A model generated the notes under the pieces. The model was given only the letters and a program-made list of their open reading frames with translations. It did no database searches and was not told the DNA's origin. Shown here one piece after another: positions 9,591 to 17,872 of a stretch of DNA of 64,000 nucleotides. The position numbers were made by a program, and so were the translations under genes. This stretch comes from Dyella sp. C11 (GTDB taxonomy: Bacteria; Pseudomonadota; Gammaproteobacteria; Xanthomonadales; Rhodanobacteraceae), in NCBI RefSeq assembly GCF_003121485.1, contig NZ_QAVX01000020.1, positions 1 through 64,000 on the forward strand, read 5' to 3'. Within the stretch, counting starts at the first letter, position 1. Every line of letters starts with the position of its first letter.

Positions 9591-9922
9591 CGGTCGCTCA
9601 CGCGCCTCGGGGAGTTTGCCGATTATCCTCGCCCTGCCCTCGCCTCGGCGAGTTTCGCCAAACGCCGGACAATAAAAACCCCGGTAGTCAGGGGAGGGAC
9701 TACCGGGGTTTTGTCAGGCCTGGTCCATAACAAAGAGGGGAAAAGGACCGACCCCTCAGTGGCACGTTGGTGCTGTACCACTTCTTGTCGCCGTCACGGC
9801 GATACGATGAGTTAGTGTGGCCGGCGCGGATAGAGTTCAAGCGCCTCCCGAGTTTCGTTCAGGTTTCGGCAAGCTGGCCCGGCATGCCTACAATCGGCGC
9901 CTTCCCCACGCCGGACCCAACG
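9591..9922. other. Divergent intergenic region pncB / cytochrome c
   Basis: 332 nt with no convincing standard gene. It contains the perfect hairpin at 9674-9712 and a second G-rich pairing (GAGGGG 9735-9740 with CCCCTC about 11 nt later). On the - strand a 46-codon frame runs from TTG 9840 (GGGAGG three bases upstream) to a TAG inside the first hairpin arm (9700-9702). Its first half has GC-rich third positions, its second half does not. It could be a leader ORF, an sRNA or a decayed element. Confidence 0.5.
9674..9712 (-). promoter_or_regulatory. Terminator-like hairpin in the pncB leader
   Basis: A perfect 15-bp inverted repeat pairs 9675-9689 (AAAACCCCGGTAGTC) with 9698-9712 around an 8-nt loop. 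Read on - it is followed by TTTTTATT, a good intrinsic terminator; read on + only TTTT follows. Because the next gene on - is pncB, whose ATG is 82 nt further on, it either ends an upstream short transcript or acts as an attenuator for pncB. Confidence 0.6.
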
Positions 9923-10738
9923 ATGCCCCGCCTGCCGCGACTGTTGTGCCTGATCGCCCTGTGCAGCGCCCTGCCCTTGCACGCAGCCGAGCTCATCGTT
10001 GACCTGGGGCATGGACCAAAGACCTACACCACGGCGCAACTGCTGGCCCGTGGCGACGTTCAAGTCATCCGCATTCCGGCGGATGTGTCGTTCAAGCGCC
10101 CGATGCGCTATCGCGCCGTGCCGCTGAAGGCCTTGCTCGACGGTGCCTCGCCGGACGACACACTCCAGTTCGTTGCCTCCGACGGCTTCGCCGCGCAGAT
10201 TCCGGCCGCCCTGATCGTGCGGGCAAAAGGTTCCGAAGCATGGCTCGCGGTTGAAGACCCGGCCCGCCCGTGGCCGACGCTGGCCGAGATCAAGGGAGAC
10301 GCCGGCCCCTTCTACGTGGTGTGGACGAATCCGGACGCCATGAAGATCACCTCGGAACAATGGCCGTTCCAGCTGGCCTCGATCCATCGTCAGGCGCCGG
10401 TCGCCCAGCGCTTTCCGGCCATCGTGCCCGATGCATCCCAGGCCCCCGGCAGTCCTGTCCAGCGCGGCTTCGTGGTGTTCCAGCACACCTGTTTCGCGTG
10501 CCATACGCTCAACGGCCAGGGCGACGCGAAACTGGGACCAGACCTCAATATTCCGCACAGTCCGACCGAATACCTGCGCGAGGATCTGTTCCGCGCCTAC
10601 ATCCGCGACCCGCAATCCCTGCGCCACTGGCCGCAGGCACGCATGCCGGGCTTTGACCGCAAGGCGTTGTCCGACCAGGAGCTGGACGACCTGCTCGCCT
10701 ACCTGCGTTACATGGCGGCCCACAAGGCGCAGCCCTAG
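9923..10738 (+). CDS. Periplasmic mono-haem cytochrome c with N-terminal domain
   Basis: 271 aa from ATG 9923, which opens a clean signal peptide (LCLIALCSALPLHAAE). Residues about 25-165 look like the molybdopterin-oxidoreductase-like fold often found in front of small cytochromes (YTTAQLLARGDVQVI, PLKALLDG). The C-terminal ~90 residues are a class I cytochrome c: C190-F-A-C193-H194 haem site and the axial Met241 in ARMPGF. It probably passes electrons in the periplasm; the partner is unknown and no oxidase is adjacent. The stop overlaps the next gene by 4 nt. Confidence 0.82.
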   Translation: MPRLPRLLCLIALCSALPLHAAELIVDLGHGPKTYTTAQLLARGDVQVIRIPADVSFKRPMRYRAVPLKALLDGASPDDTLQFVASDGFAAQIPAALIVRAKGSEAWLAVEDPARPWPTLAEIKGDAGPFYVVWTNPDAMKITSEQWPFQLASIHRQAPVAQRFPAIVPDASQAPGSPVQRGFVVFQHTCFACHTLNGQGDAKLGPDLNIPHSPTEYLREDLFRAYIRDPQSLRHWPQARMPGFDRKALSDQELDDLLAYLRYMAAHKAQP

Positions 10739-11823
10739 GGGCTGCCTGTCGCGCTCTGGGGCGTTGGCGGGACCGTCGGCTGACCCGTCGAGTCCAGCCA
10801 TTGCTGCAACGATTTCTGACGCTGCGCGTAAGGCAACCGGGCAAACTCGCGCACATTCGCGTAGAAGGCAGGCCACTGCCCTTCCGAATGGCGGAACAGG
10901 GCCAGGAACACCGGCGTCCATCGATCGTAGATGCCGAACGGCAACAGCCGGGCGTTGTTGATCGGCCCGTTCACCCAGGCGTCGTAGCGATGGTCGTTCG
11001 GCCAATCCAGGTCGCGCCACTGCGCATAGCGCACACGGAAATCCTCGATGGTCTGCTGCTTGCGTTCGGCCATGGTCTTTTCATCCACGCCGCTGGCATA
11101 GAGCTTCTTGAGCCGATCGCGAAGGTCCATCACCAGCCAGGTGAAGCCGTCGTCCATGGTCTTCTCGTGATCGTCCTGCGGCGGCAGGCCGCGCGACTGG
11201 CGCCACTCACGCAAGCCTTCGTCCTGCACGAAGCTGGCGAACGACTCGTTGAAGGCGCTGTCGTCCTTCACGTAGATCAGCTGGTGCGCCAGCTCGTGGA
11301 AGATGGTGCCGGCCAGCTCGTCGTCGTCCCAGCGCATCATGCTGCTGAGAATAGGGTCGGAAAACCAACCCAACGTGGAATACGCAGGCACACCGCCAAC
11401 GTAGACGTCGTTGCCCTCGCCTTCCAGCCGCGTCGCCTCAGCCTTGGCCTTGTCCTTGGAGAAGTAACCGCGATACGCCACGCATCCCGCAAAGGGGAAG
11501 CAATGCTGGATGGGAGAGATGGAAAAGCGCGGCGTGGCGAACACGTTCCACACCACGTAGGAGCGATCCAGCTTTACATAGCTGGTGTAACTGCGGTTGT
11601 CCGGCAGATCCAGATGGCTTGAAGCAAACCGCCGCGCTTCCTGCGAGAGCGCCAGGCGCTCCCGCGTCTTCTCATCGGTGCCAGGGTCGCGGATGACGTC
11701 GCTCACGTCGCGCCGGTTCGCCACCAGCTCACCCTGGCCCTTGGCCACATGCGCGTAGTAGTTGACGGTGCTGCAGGCAGAAAGCACCAGGCCCATCGTC
11801 ATGACGGCGATGGGCCTGGACAT
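10735..11823 (-). CDS. Putative aminopeptidase lipoprotein (zinc, HEXXH)
   Basis: 362 aa from ATG 11823, chosen because it opens directly onto a lipoprotein signal ending LVLSAC-S; another ATG at 11859 adds 12 residues. The zinc motif HELAHQ sits in GTIFHELAHQLIYVKDD with a downstream FNESFASF glutamate, the pattern of the Pfam predicted aminopeptidase family (PF10023). It is likely anchored to the inner face of the outer membrane. Substrates are not known. It converges on the cytochrome gene with a 4-nt overlap. Confidence 0.8.
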   Translation of the reverse strand: MSRPIAVMTMGLVLSACSTVNYYAHVAKGQGELVANRRDVSDVIRDPGTDEKTRERLALSQEARRFASSHLDLPDNRSYTSYVKLDRSYVVWNVFATPRFSISPIQHCFPFAGCVAYRGYFSKDKAKAEATRLEGEGNDVYVGGVPAYSTLGWFSDPILSSMMRWDDDELAGTIFHELAHQLIYVKDDSAFNESFASFVQDEGLREWRQSRGLPPQDDHEKTMDDGFTWLVMDLRDRLKKLYASGVDEKTMAERKQQTIEDFRVRYAQWRDLDWPNDHRYDAWVNGPINNARLLPFGIYDRWTPVFLALFRHSEGQWPAFYANVREFARLPYAQRQKSLQQWLDSTGQPTVPPTPQSATGSP

Positions 11824-11879
11824 TTCATTCGGAAGCGGCACGAAGCGGGATAACCTCATGCCGCGATTGTGCCCTGATT

Positions 11880-12263
11880 TCAGTGGCCGTGACCGCTCCA
11901 GCCGCCACCGTGGCCACCGCTCCAGCTGCCGTGGCCGCCGCGGTAATAACCACCGCCGCCGTGGTAGTAGCCACCGTGGTAATAACCACCGCCACGGTAG
12001 TACCCGCCGCGGTAATAACCGCCGCCGTACCAGCCGCCCAGGCCAATGCTTATCGCCGGCCCGTAACAGCAGCCGTAATAGCCGTAGCTGGGGTAGTAGT
12101 AACCGGGATAGTAGCCACCCGAGTAGGTGACGCCCGTACCGTAATAGGCATCGCCGCCGCCCGTGGCGACAGGGCGAACATAGCTATAACCAGGGTCGTA
12201 ATAACAACCGGATAGCGCTGCGGTGGCAACCGCCAAGGCAAGACCGGCAAGCACGCGTTTCAT
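11880..12263 (-). CDS. Gly/Tyr/His-rich small lipoprotein
   Basis: 127 aa. The signal peptide ends in a lipobox, TAALSGC-Y, predicting a lipid-anchored protein. The mature part is almost entirely Gly, Tyr, Ser and His in GGYYRGGYY / GGYYHGG repeats, ending in HGHGH-like glycine-histidine sequence. No domain is recognised. Such repeats are typical of flexible, sticky surface or metal-binding polypeptides; the several His may bind metal, but that is a guess. It stands alone between two same-strand genes. Confidence 0.7.
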   Translation of the reverse strand: MKRVLAGLALAVATAALSGCYYDPGYSYVRPVATGGGDAYYGTGVTYSGGYYPGYYYPSYGYYGCCYGPAISIGLGGWYGGGYYRGGYYRGGGYYHGGYYHGGGGYYRGGHGSWSGGHGGGWSGHGH

Positions 12264-12391
12264 GACGAAAGGCCTTCAGGGAAGACGCCTTTACTTTGAA
12301 CCTGTCGCGTTAAGTGCGCACTGAACGCTACCGACATGACTGGCAAGTATTTACCTGCCAGCCATGCCGAAACCCGAACCCGTTTGCGCGT

Positions 12392-13180
12392 TCAGTTATT
12401 GCCGTTGCGCTCGGGCGGTTGGCGGATGTGGCCGTAAGTGGCTTCACTGGAAACGCCACCGGTATTCGCGCCTGCACCCAGGCCGCCATTGCTGGAGGTG
12501 GGATGTTCATCCGCACCCGGCCAGGTCGGCCCCTGGCGTACCCGTTCCTGCTTGGCCTCAAGCAAGGCCTGGATGTGTTCCACCGCTTCCTGCGGCGTAA
12601 TGTGCTTGCGGGCGACCTTGCGGGGACGGGCCTTCGTCGTTGCGGTCCGGGTACGCGGTGCGGCGGACGCCTTCTTCGTCGCCACCTTGCGTGTCGCGGT
12701 GGCGGCCTTGCGAGGTGTGGCGTGTTTGGTGGCCGCCTTGCGGGTGGCGGATTTCTTCGCGGTCTTCTTGGCAGTGGCCCGCTTGCGCGCAGTCTTCTTC
12801 ACCGCGCTTTTTTTCGCCGTCGCCTTCTTTGCGGTCTTGCGGGGAGCCGCCCGCTTGGTCGCGGCCTTGCGAGCCGTGGTCTTCTTGGCGGTGGTCTTCC
12901 TGGCGGTAGTCTTCTTCGCTGCGGTCTTGCGTGCCGGCGACTTCCGCGCCGTGCTCTTGCGAGCGGCGGTCTTGCGAGTGGCCGACTTCTTCGCGGTTGC
13001 CTTGCGGGTTGCCGACTTGCGCGTGGCTACCTTGCGCGCGGCGGTCTTGCGAACGGTGCGGGTTGCTGCGCGCTTGCGCGCGGTGGCTTTCTTGGCAGTG
13101 GATTTTTTGGCAGTGGACTTGCGAGTGGCTGTTTTCTTGGCCGAGGATTTCTTCGCGGCCGGCTTGCGCTTCGTTGCCAT
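12392..13180 (-). CDS. Histone H1-like Lys/Ala-rich DNA-binding protein
   Basis: 262 aa. Residues 1 to about 190 are built from short AKK/ARK/TRK/TAKK units, with Lys, Arg, Ala and Thr almost exclusively, resembling the C-terminal tail of eukaryotic H1 and bacterial HctB/AlgP proteins that coat and compact DNA. The last ~70 residues are ordinary sequence starting ITPQEAVEHIQALLEAKQER, probably a helix, then a Gly/Ser-rich tail. The repetitive DNA leaves long open frames on the other strand, which I take as artefacts. Length is likely to vary between strains because of the repeats. Confidence 0.85.
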   Translation of the reverse strand: MATKRKPAAKKSSAKKTATRKSTAKKSTAKKATARKRAATRTVRKTAARKVATRKSATRKATAKKSATRKTAARKSTARKSPARKTAAKKTTARKTTAKKTTARKAATKRAAPRKTAKKATAKKSAVKKTARKRATAKKTAKKSATRKAATKHATPRKAATATRKVATKKASAAPRTRTATTKARPRKVARKHITPQEAVEHIQALLEAKQERVRQGPTWPGADEHPTSSNGGLGAGANTGGVSSEATYGHIRQPPERNGNN

Positions 13181-13307
13181 GCGTCTTCACTCCTGCGGTG
13201 GTCGATGTCGCCCAACGCCCCCATCACGCCAGGCTAAAACGTTTAGTAACACCGCAAAGATGTATCAAGGGTGAGCAAAACCGCCGTTCTGCAACACCCC
13301 CGCGCAC

Positions 13308-13910
13308 TTAAAAGCTCGGTTGCGAAAGCTCCGACAGAAAATGGAAGAACACCGCGGGACGAATAGCCAGCGTAAACAGCACGCCAAACGCCGCGCCCCA
13401 CAAATGCGCACTGTGGTTGACGTTGTCCTGCCCGCTGCGATCCATGTAGATGGAATAGCCCACGTACAACAAGGCGTAGATGATCGCCGGCACCGGAATC
13501 ACGAACACGTAGATGCGCGTCCACGGTGCCAGCAGGATGAAGGAAAACAACACTGCCGACACCGCACCCGATGCACCCAGGCTGCGGTAGTTCGGGTTGC
13601 GGCGGTTCTTGGCATAGGTCGGCAAGATCGAGACCACCAACGCCGAGATGTAGAACAACGCAAAGCCCAGCGGGCCCAGTTCGCGCGTGAAGAAACCCTC
13701 CATGGCGCGACCGAAAAAGAACAGCGTGATCATGTTGAACAGCAGGTGGCCGAAATCGGCGTGCACCACCCCGTAGGTCACCAGGCGGTGGTATTCGCGG
13801 CTGCGCGTGATGGCCGGCGGCCACAGGATCAGATCATTCATCAGGCGGGCGTTGTTGAACGCCATGAACGAGACGACGGCGGTGATGGCGATGATGATCA
13901 GGGTGACCAT
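13308..13910 (-). CDS. Rhomboid family intramembrane serine protease
   Basis: 200 aa from ATG 13910; upstream in-frame codons give non-family sequence. There are six hydrophobic segments. The catalytic serine is in GASGAVSAVLF (TM4) and the catalytic histidine in NHSAHLWGAAFG (TM6); TM2 has HADFGHLLFNM, the conserved His/Asn region. It cleaves within or near transmembrane helices of partner proteins, unknown here. It is divergent from phzF. Confidence 0.9.
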   Translation of the reverse strand: MVTLIIIAITAVVSFMAFNNARLMNDLILWPPAITRSREYHRLVTYGVVHADFGHLLFNMITLFFFGRAMEGFFTRELGPLGFALFYISALVVSILPTYAKNRRNPNYRSLGASGAVSAVLFSFILLAPWTRIYVFVIPVPAIIYALLYVGYSIYMDRSGQDNVNHSAHLWGAAFGVLFTLAIRPAVFFHFLSELSQPSF

Positions 13911-14072
13911 GTGTTCCGTACCAGGCAGGATGCGGTGAAAAGAGCCCGCATCTTGGCGGTGCAGCCGCCACTTGTCGACCATGCGGTCAGCCGGAAAGTC
14001 CAAGCGCGGCGCGGCATTCCGCACTATCATCCGCGACTTCCCCGCGTTTCCCCACGCCCCAGGCACCTCTCC

Positions 14073-14954
14073 ATGTCGATCCGTTACCTGCATCTGGACG
14101 TCTTTGCCGCCACAGCCGGCGGCGGCAACCACCTGGGCGTCGTCACCGATGCCACCGGCTGGACAGACGCTCGCATGCAAGCCTTTGCCCGCTGGACGAA
14201 CCTCGTCGAGACCACGTTCCTGCTGCCGCCCAGCCAGCCCGGCGCCAGCTATCGCGTGCGTATCTTTACGCCCCACAAGGAAATTCCCTTCGCGGGACAT
14301 CCCAGCATCGGCAGCGCGCACGCCGTGCTGCTGTGTGGACTGGCCGAACCGGTGGACGGCGTGCTCTGGCAGGAATGCGGCGCTGGCGTGCTGCCGATCC
14401 GTGTGGAAGGCGAAGGCGACGCGCGACAGTTGCTGTTGAAATCACCCCGCTCCCTGGTCGAGAAAACCGGCCGGGACGCCCACCCGCTTATCGACGATGC
14501 GCTGGCCGGCATCGGACTGGGCAAGTTGCCGCCGGCCTTTGTATCGGGCGGACGTCACTGGTGGCTCGCCGAATGCGCGGACGAAGCCTCGCTGCGCCAA
14601 TGGAAGCCTGACCACGGCGCCATCGGCGCGCTGGCCAAGGCCACCGACAGCATGGGCCTGTGTGCCTTCGCGCGCAGTTCGCACCCGGATTACCAGTTGG
14701 TGGTGCGCGCGCTGCCGGCGGGCGTGGGCATCGTGGAAGATCCTGCCTCCGGCGCCGCGAATGGCCTCATCGCCGCCTACATCGCCCATGCCGAACCCGA
14801 TGGCCCGCTGGCACATGGCTACGTGGTGAGCCAGGGCCGGGAAATCGGCCACGATGCCAGCCTTACCGTGCGCATCGACGGCGACACGGTGTGGATCGGC
14901 GGCCACACCAACACCATCATCGACGGCACGCTCCACTGGCGTAATTACGATTGA
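14073..14954 (+). CDS. PhzF family isomerase
   Basis: 293 aa, a two-lobed diaminopimelate-epimerase fold. The family active-site Glu is in [27 protein letters not shown] and [11 protein letters not shown] are the conserved PhzF loops. Members isomerise phenazine precursors or related metabolites, but most chromosomal copies like this one have no assigned substrate and there is no phenazine cluster here. The stop overlaps the next gene's TTG start. Confidence 0.88.
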   Translation: MSIRYLHLDVFAATAGGGNHLGVVTDATGWTDARMQAFARWTNLVETTFLLPPSQPGASYRVRIFTPHKEIPFAGHPSIGSAHAVLLCGLAEPVDGVLWQECGAGVLPIRVEGEGDARQLLLKSPRSLVEKTGRDAHPLIDDALAGIGLGKLPPAFVSGGRHWWLAECADEASLRQWKPDHGAIGALAKATDSMGLCAFARSSHPDYQLVVRALPAGVGIVEDPASGAANGLIAAYIAHAEPDGPLAHGYVVSQGREIGHDASLTVRIDGDTVWIGGHTNTIIDGTLHWRNYD

Positions 14955-15418
14955 GCACACGGCCGCAAATCTGGGTGGACGCCGATGCCTGCCCGACGGC
15001 CATCAAGGAGGTGCTCTTCCGGGCCGCCGAGCGTGAACAGGTGCAGGTGACGCTGGTTGCCAACCAGTACCTGCGCACGCCGCCGTCGCGTTTCGTGCGT
15101 GCCATCCAGGTGCCCGGCGGCTTCGACGTGGCGGACAACGAGATCGTCGAACGCGTTGCTGCCGGCGATCTGGTGGTGACTCAGGACATTCCGCTGGCCG
15201 CCGCGGTGATCGCCAAGGGCGCACTGGCCGTGCATCCCCGTGGCGAGCTCTACACGCCCGACACCATCGCGCAGCGACTTTCCATGCGGAACTTCATGGA
15301 TGAGTTGCGTGGCGCGGGCGTGGATACCGGCGGCCCTGCCGCGTTCCATCCCCGCGACAAGCAGGCGTTCGCAAACCAGTTGGATCGCTGGCTGGTGAAG
15401 TTCCGCCAGTCGCGCTGA
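14951..15418 (+). CDS. YaiI/YqxD (UPF0178) family protein
   Basis: 155 aa. It starts at TTG 14951, overlapping the phzF stop as TTGA, so translation is probably coupled. The family hallmark VDADACP is at residues 9-15, with VANQYLR and [12 protein letters not shown] further on, consistent with a PIN-like fold bearing clustered acidic residues. The biochemical function of this family has not been settled. A REP pair follows 21 nt after the stop. Confidence 0.88.
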   Translation: MSTRPQIWVDADACPTAIKEVLFRAAEREQVQVTLVANQYLRTPPSRFVRAIQVPGGFDVADNEIVERVAAGDLVVTQDIPLAAAVIAKGALAVHPRGELYTPDTIAQRLSMRNFMDELRGAGVDTGGPAAFHPRDKQAFANQLDRWLVKFRQSR

Positions 15419-15439
15419 TTGCACGCCCTAATAGTCCTT

Positions 15440-15499
15440 GTGGGAGCGCACCCTGTGCGCGACTGCGGACTTGCCGTCGCGCACAGGGTGCGCTCCCAC
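15440..15499. repeat. REP pair A (24-bp arms)
   Basis: Left arm 15440-15463 and right arm 15476-15499 are exact reverse complements separated by 12 nt. Core is TGGGAGCGCACCCTGTGCGC. This is the 'ACCCT' subtype, shared with the pair at 55426-55497. It lies between convergent genes and could also act as a transcription barrier. Confidence 0.9.
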
Positions 15500-15505
15500 A
15501 TGAAG

Positions 15506-16393
15506 TCAGAGCTTGCGTTCGTCCAGATGCGCCCGGCGCGCGGCCACCTGCGCCATGATGGCCCAGTCCACGTCTTCGTCACCGGCAGACAGTGCCTCGA
15601 GCAGGCTGTCTCGCAACACGCCGGCAAGCGGTAACGGCACGCGTTCGGCATCAGCGGCGGCCAGCGCCAGGCCGATGTCCTTGTAGCCCAGCGGCAACGC
15701 AAAACCGGCCGGCGTGTAGCGCGATTCCGCGATCAACTTCGCGTAACCCTGGTAGGCCGGCGCAGCGAACAGCGAGCTCGTCATCACCTCAAGGAAATCG
15801 GCCGCACTGACGCCGTGCGCACGCGCCAGCGCGGATGCCTCGGCCATGCTCTCGATGGCGGCGCCAAGCATGAAATTGCCGGCGATCTTCACCACGTTGG
15901 CGCGCTCGGGCGCTTCGCCCAGGGGCCAGATGCGACTGCCCATGGCTTCGAGCAGCGAACGGACGCGAACAAGCACATGCGGCTTGCCCGCCGCGAGAAT
16001 GTTCAACTTGCCCGCGGCTGCCACGTCGGGGCGGCCGAACACGGGCGCGGCAAGGTAGTCGAGTCCGCGGCTGGCGTGCGCTTCTACCAACTCGCGTGCC
16101 AGCGCCACCGAAATGGTGGCGTGATTGACGTGGACGGTGCCCTTGTCCATGCCATCGATCAGGCCGTCATCGAAAAACACGGCACGTACCGCCTGGTCGT
16201 TGGCCAGCATGCTGAACAACACATCACCTTGCGCGGCGCGGTCCGCCGTCTTCACCACCTTGGCGCCCAGCGATACCAACGGCTCGGTCGGCCCGGGGGA
16301 ACGATTCCACACCGTGACTTCATGACCAGCCTTGATGAGGTTGCTCGCCATGGCACTGCCCATGGCGCCCAGACCGATAAAACCTACCTTCAT
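15506..16393 (-). CDS. NAD(P)-dependent beta-hydroxyacid dehydrogenase
   Basis: 295 aa of the 3-hydroxyisobutyrate / tartronate-semialdehyde reductase family. ATG 16393 follows a GGAG and opens onto the Rossmann motif GFIGLGAMGSAMASNL. The catalytic lysine is in VKIAGNFML, and the all-alpha C-terminal domain follows. The exact substrate (hydroxyisobutyrate, tartronate semialdehyde, succinic semialdehyde) cannot be told from sequence. No valine-degradation genes are adjacent. Confidence 0.88.
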   Translation of the reverse strand: MKVGFIGLGAMGSAMASNLIKAGHEVTVWNRSPGPTEPLVSLGAKVVKTADRAAQGDVLFSMLANDQAVRAVFFDDGLIDGMDKGTVHVNHATISVALARELVEAHASRGLDYLAAPVFGRPDVAAAGKLNILAAGKPHVLVRVRSLLEAMGSRIWPLGEAPERANVVKIAGNFMLGAAIESMAEASALARAHGVSAADFLEVMTSSLFAAPAYQGYAKLIAESRYTPAGFALPLGYKDIGLALAAADAERVPLPLAGVLRDSLLEALSAGDEDVDWAIMAQVAARRAHLDERKL

Positions 16394-16462
16394 TGACGCT
16401 ATCTCCACAAAACAAAACGCGCCCAGTGGATCACGCCGTGTGTTCAACCCGCGCGAAAAAAC

Positions 16463-17641
16463 TCACACCACTTCGCCAGCGGCATGCCCGGATGCCCACG
16501 CCCACTGGAAGTTGTAGCCGCCCAGCCAACCCGGGACGTCGACCACTTCGCCCACGAAATACAGGCCAGGTACGAGTATCGATTGCATGGTGGACGACGA
16601 CACGCCATCGGTGTCCACGCCACCGAGCGTGACTTCCGCGGTGCGATAGCCTTCAGTACCACTGGCAACCACGGGCCAGTCGTGCAGTTGCTCGCCGATG
16701 TTCTTGAGTTCGGCCTCGCGATACTGGCGCATGGGTTTGCTTTCAAACCACAACTCGCACAGGCGCTGCGCAAGGCGACGCGGCAACGCATCACCCAGCA
16801 CGTTCTTCAATTCGGCAGCAGGCCGCGCGCCGCGTTGTTCCACCAGCCAATTGCCCAGATCAAGCGTGGGCGACAGGTCGATGCGCAGGTCATCGCCCGG
16901 TTGCCAGTAGGAGGAAATCTGCAGGATGGACGGCCCGCTGATGCCGCGATGCGTGAACAACATGCCGGCGCGGAAGGACTGCTTGCCGACACGCGCCTCC
17001 ACCATTGGCAACGCCACGCCCGCGAGATCCTGGTAACGCTCCTGATGCTTGCCACTCAGCGTGAGCGGGACCAGGCCCGCACGCGTGGGCAGCACCGCAT
17101 GTCCGAACTGGCGCGCCAATTCATAGCCGAACCCCGTGGCGCCCATGGTGGGAATGGACAGGCCGCCCGTGGCGACAACGAGCGACTGCGCGTGCACTTC
17201 CCCGCGCGAGGTGAGCACGTTGAAGCCTTCATCCACGCGCCGCACGCGCTGCACGCCGCAGCTGGTTTCGATGCGTACCCCAGCTTGCGCACATTCGTCC
17301 AGCAGCATGCGCACGATGAGCTTGGACGACTCGTCGCAGAACAGCTGGCCCAGTTCCTTTTCGTGATACGCGATGCGGTGCTTCTCCACCATCGCGATGA
17401 AATCCCACGGCGTGTAGCGCGCCAGCGCGGACTTCGCGAAATGAGGGTTGGCCGAGAGATAACAGGCCGGCGTAACGCCCATGTTGGTGAAATTGCAGCG
17501 CCCGCCGCCCGACATCAGGATCTTCTTGCCCACCTTGTTGGCATGATCCACCACCAACACGCTGCGGCCGCGCTGGCCGGCCACGATGGCGCACATCAGC
17601 CCGGCGGCGCCGGCACCGACAATGAGTACATCCACTTTCAC
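16463..17641 (-). CDS. HI0933/YhiN-like flavoprotein
   Basis: 392 aa, GTG start. It has an N-terminal FAD-binding GAGAAGLM motif, the family's ILMSGGGRCNFTN block, VVATGGLSIPTMGATGFGYELA in the middle and a C-terminal PGLYFVGEVVDVPGWLGGYN dinucleotide-binding signature. The family consists of predicted NAD(P)/FAD oxidoreductases with no firm physiological role. Intergenic spacing of 69 nt to the downstream dehydrogenase allows co-transcription. Confidence 0.87.
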   Translation of the reverse strand: MKVDVLIVGAGAAGLMCAIVAGQRGRSVLVVDHANKVGKKILMSGGGRCNFTNMGVTPACYLSANPHFAKSALARYTPWDFIAMVEKHRIAYHEKELGQLFCDESSKLIVRMLLDECAQAGVRIETSCGVQRVRRVDEGFNVLTSRGEVHAQSLVVATGGLSIPTMGATGFGYELARQFGHAVLPTRAGLVPLTLSGKHQERYQDLAGVALPMVEARVGKQSFRAGMLFTHRGISGPSILQISSYWQPGDDLRIDLSPTLDLGNWLVEQRGARPAAELKNVLGDALPRRLAQRLCELWFESKPMRQYREAELKNIGEQLHDWPVVASGTEGYRTAEVTLGGVDTDGVSSSTMQSILVPGLYFVGEVVDVPGWLGGYNFQWAWASGHAAGEVV

Positions 17642-17872
17642 GCGCGCACCGCCGTCATGACCTGGTTTCGTTCCGATGAACGCGCATTATCCGTCAGGAA
17701 GGGGTGTACCGCTAAAATAGCTTCCCTACCCTGCCAGGCCCGCACAACGTTACCGCTCCTGAACTTGTTAGCGGAGAATCAACGCTAGCAATAGAGTGCC
17801 CAAGCCATCAGGCCCTCCCTGCGTTTCGAATTGAGGGCAGCCAAGGGATCCCCCGATTCAAACGGGCGAGGA

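Noticed and set aside
9700-9840. Remnant of a REP-associated transposase (SYRR...RGRS pattern) on the - strand
   Set aside because: The similarity is a handful of residues and the rest of the protein is absent; too weak to annotate as a pseudogene.
9812-11020. 402-codon frame on the - strand across the cytochrome gene
   Set aside because: Overlaps a well-supported cytochrome with signal peptide and CxxCH; no domain in the antisense product.
12314-13237. Long Leu/Gly/Arg-rich frames opposite the histone-like gene
   Set aside because: They arise from the repetitive Lys/Ala codons; their low-complexity composition simply reflects the repeat.
17811-17837. GCCCTC/GAGGGC hairpin after the DUF1266 gene as terminator
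   Set aside because: Six base pairs, 15-nt loop and no T-tract; not strong enough to call.
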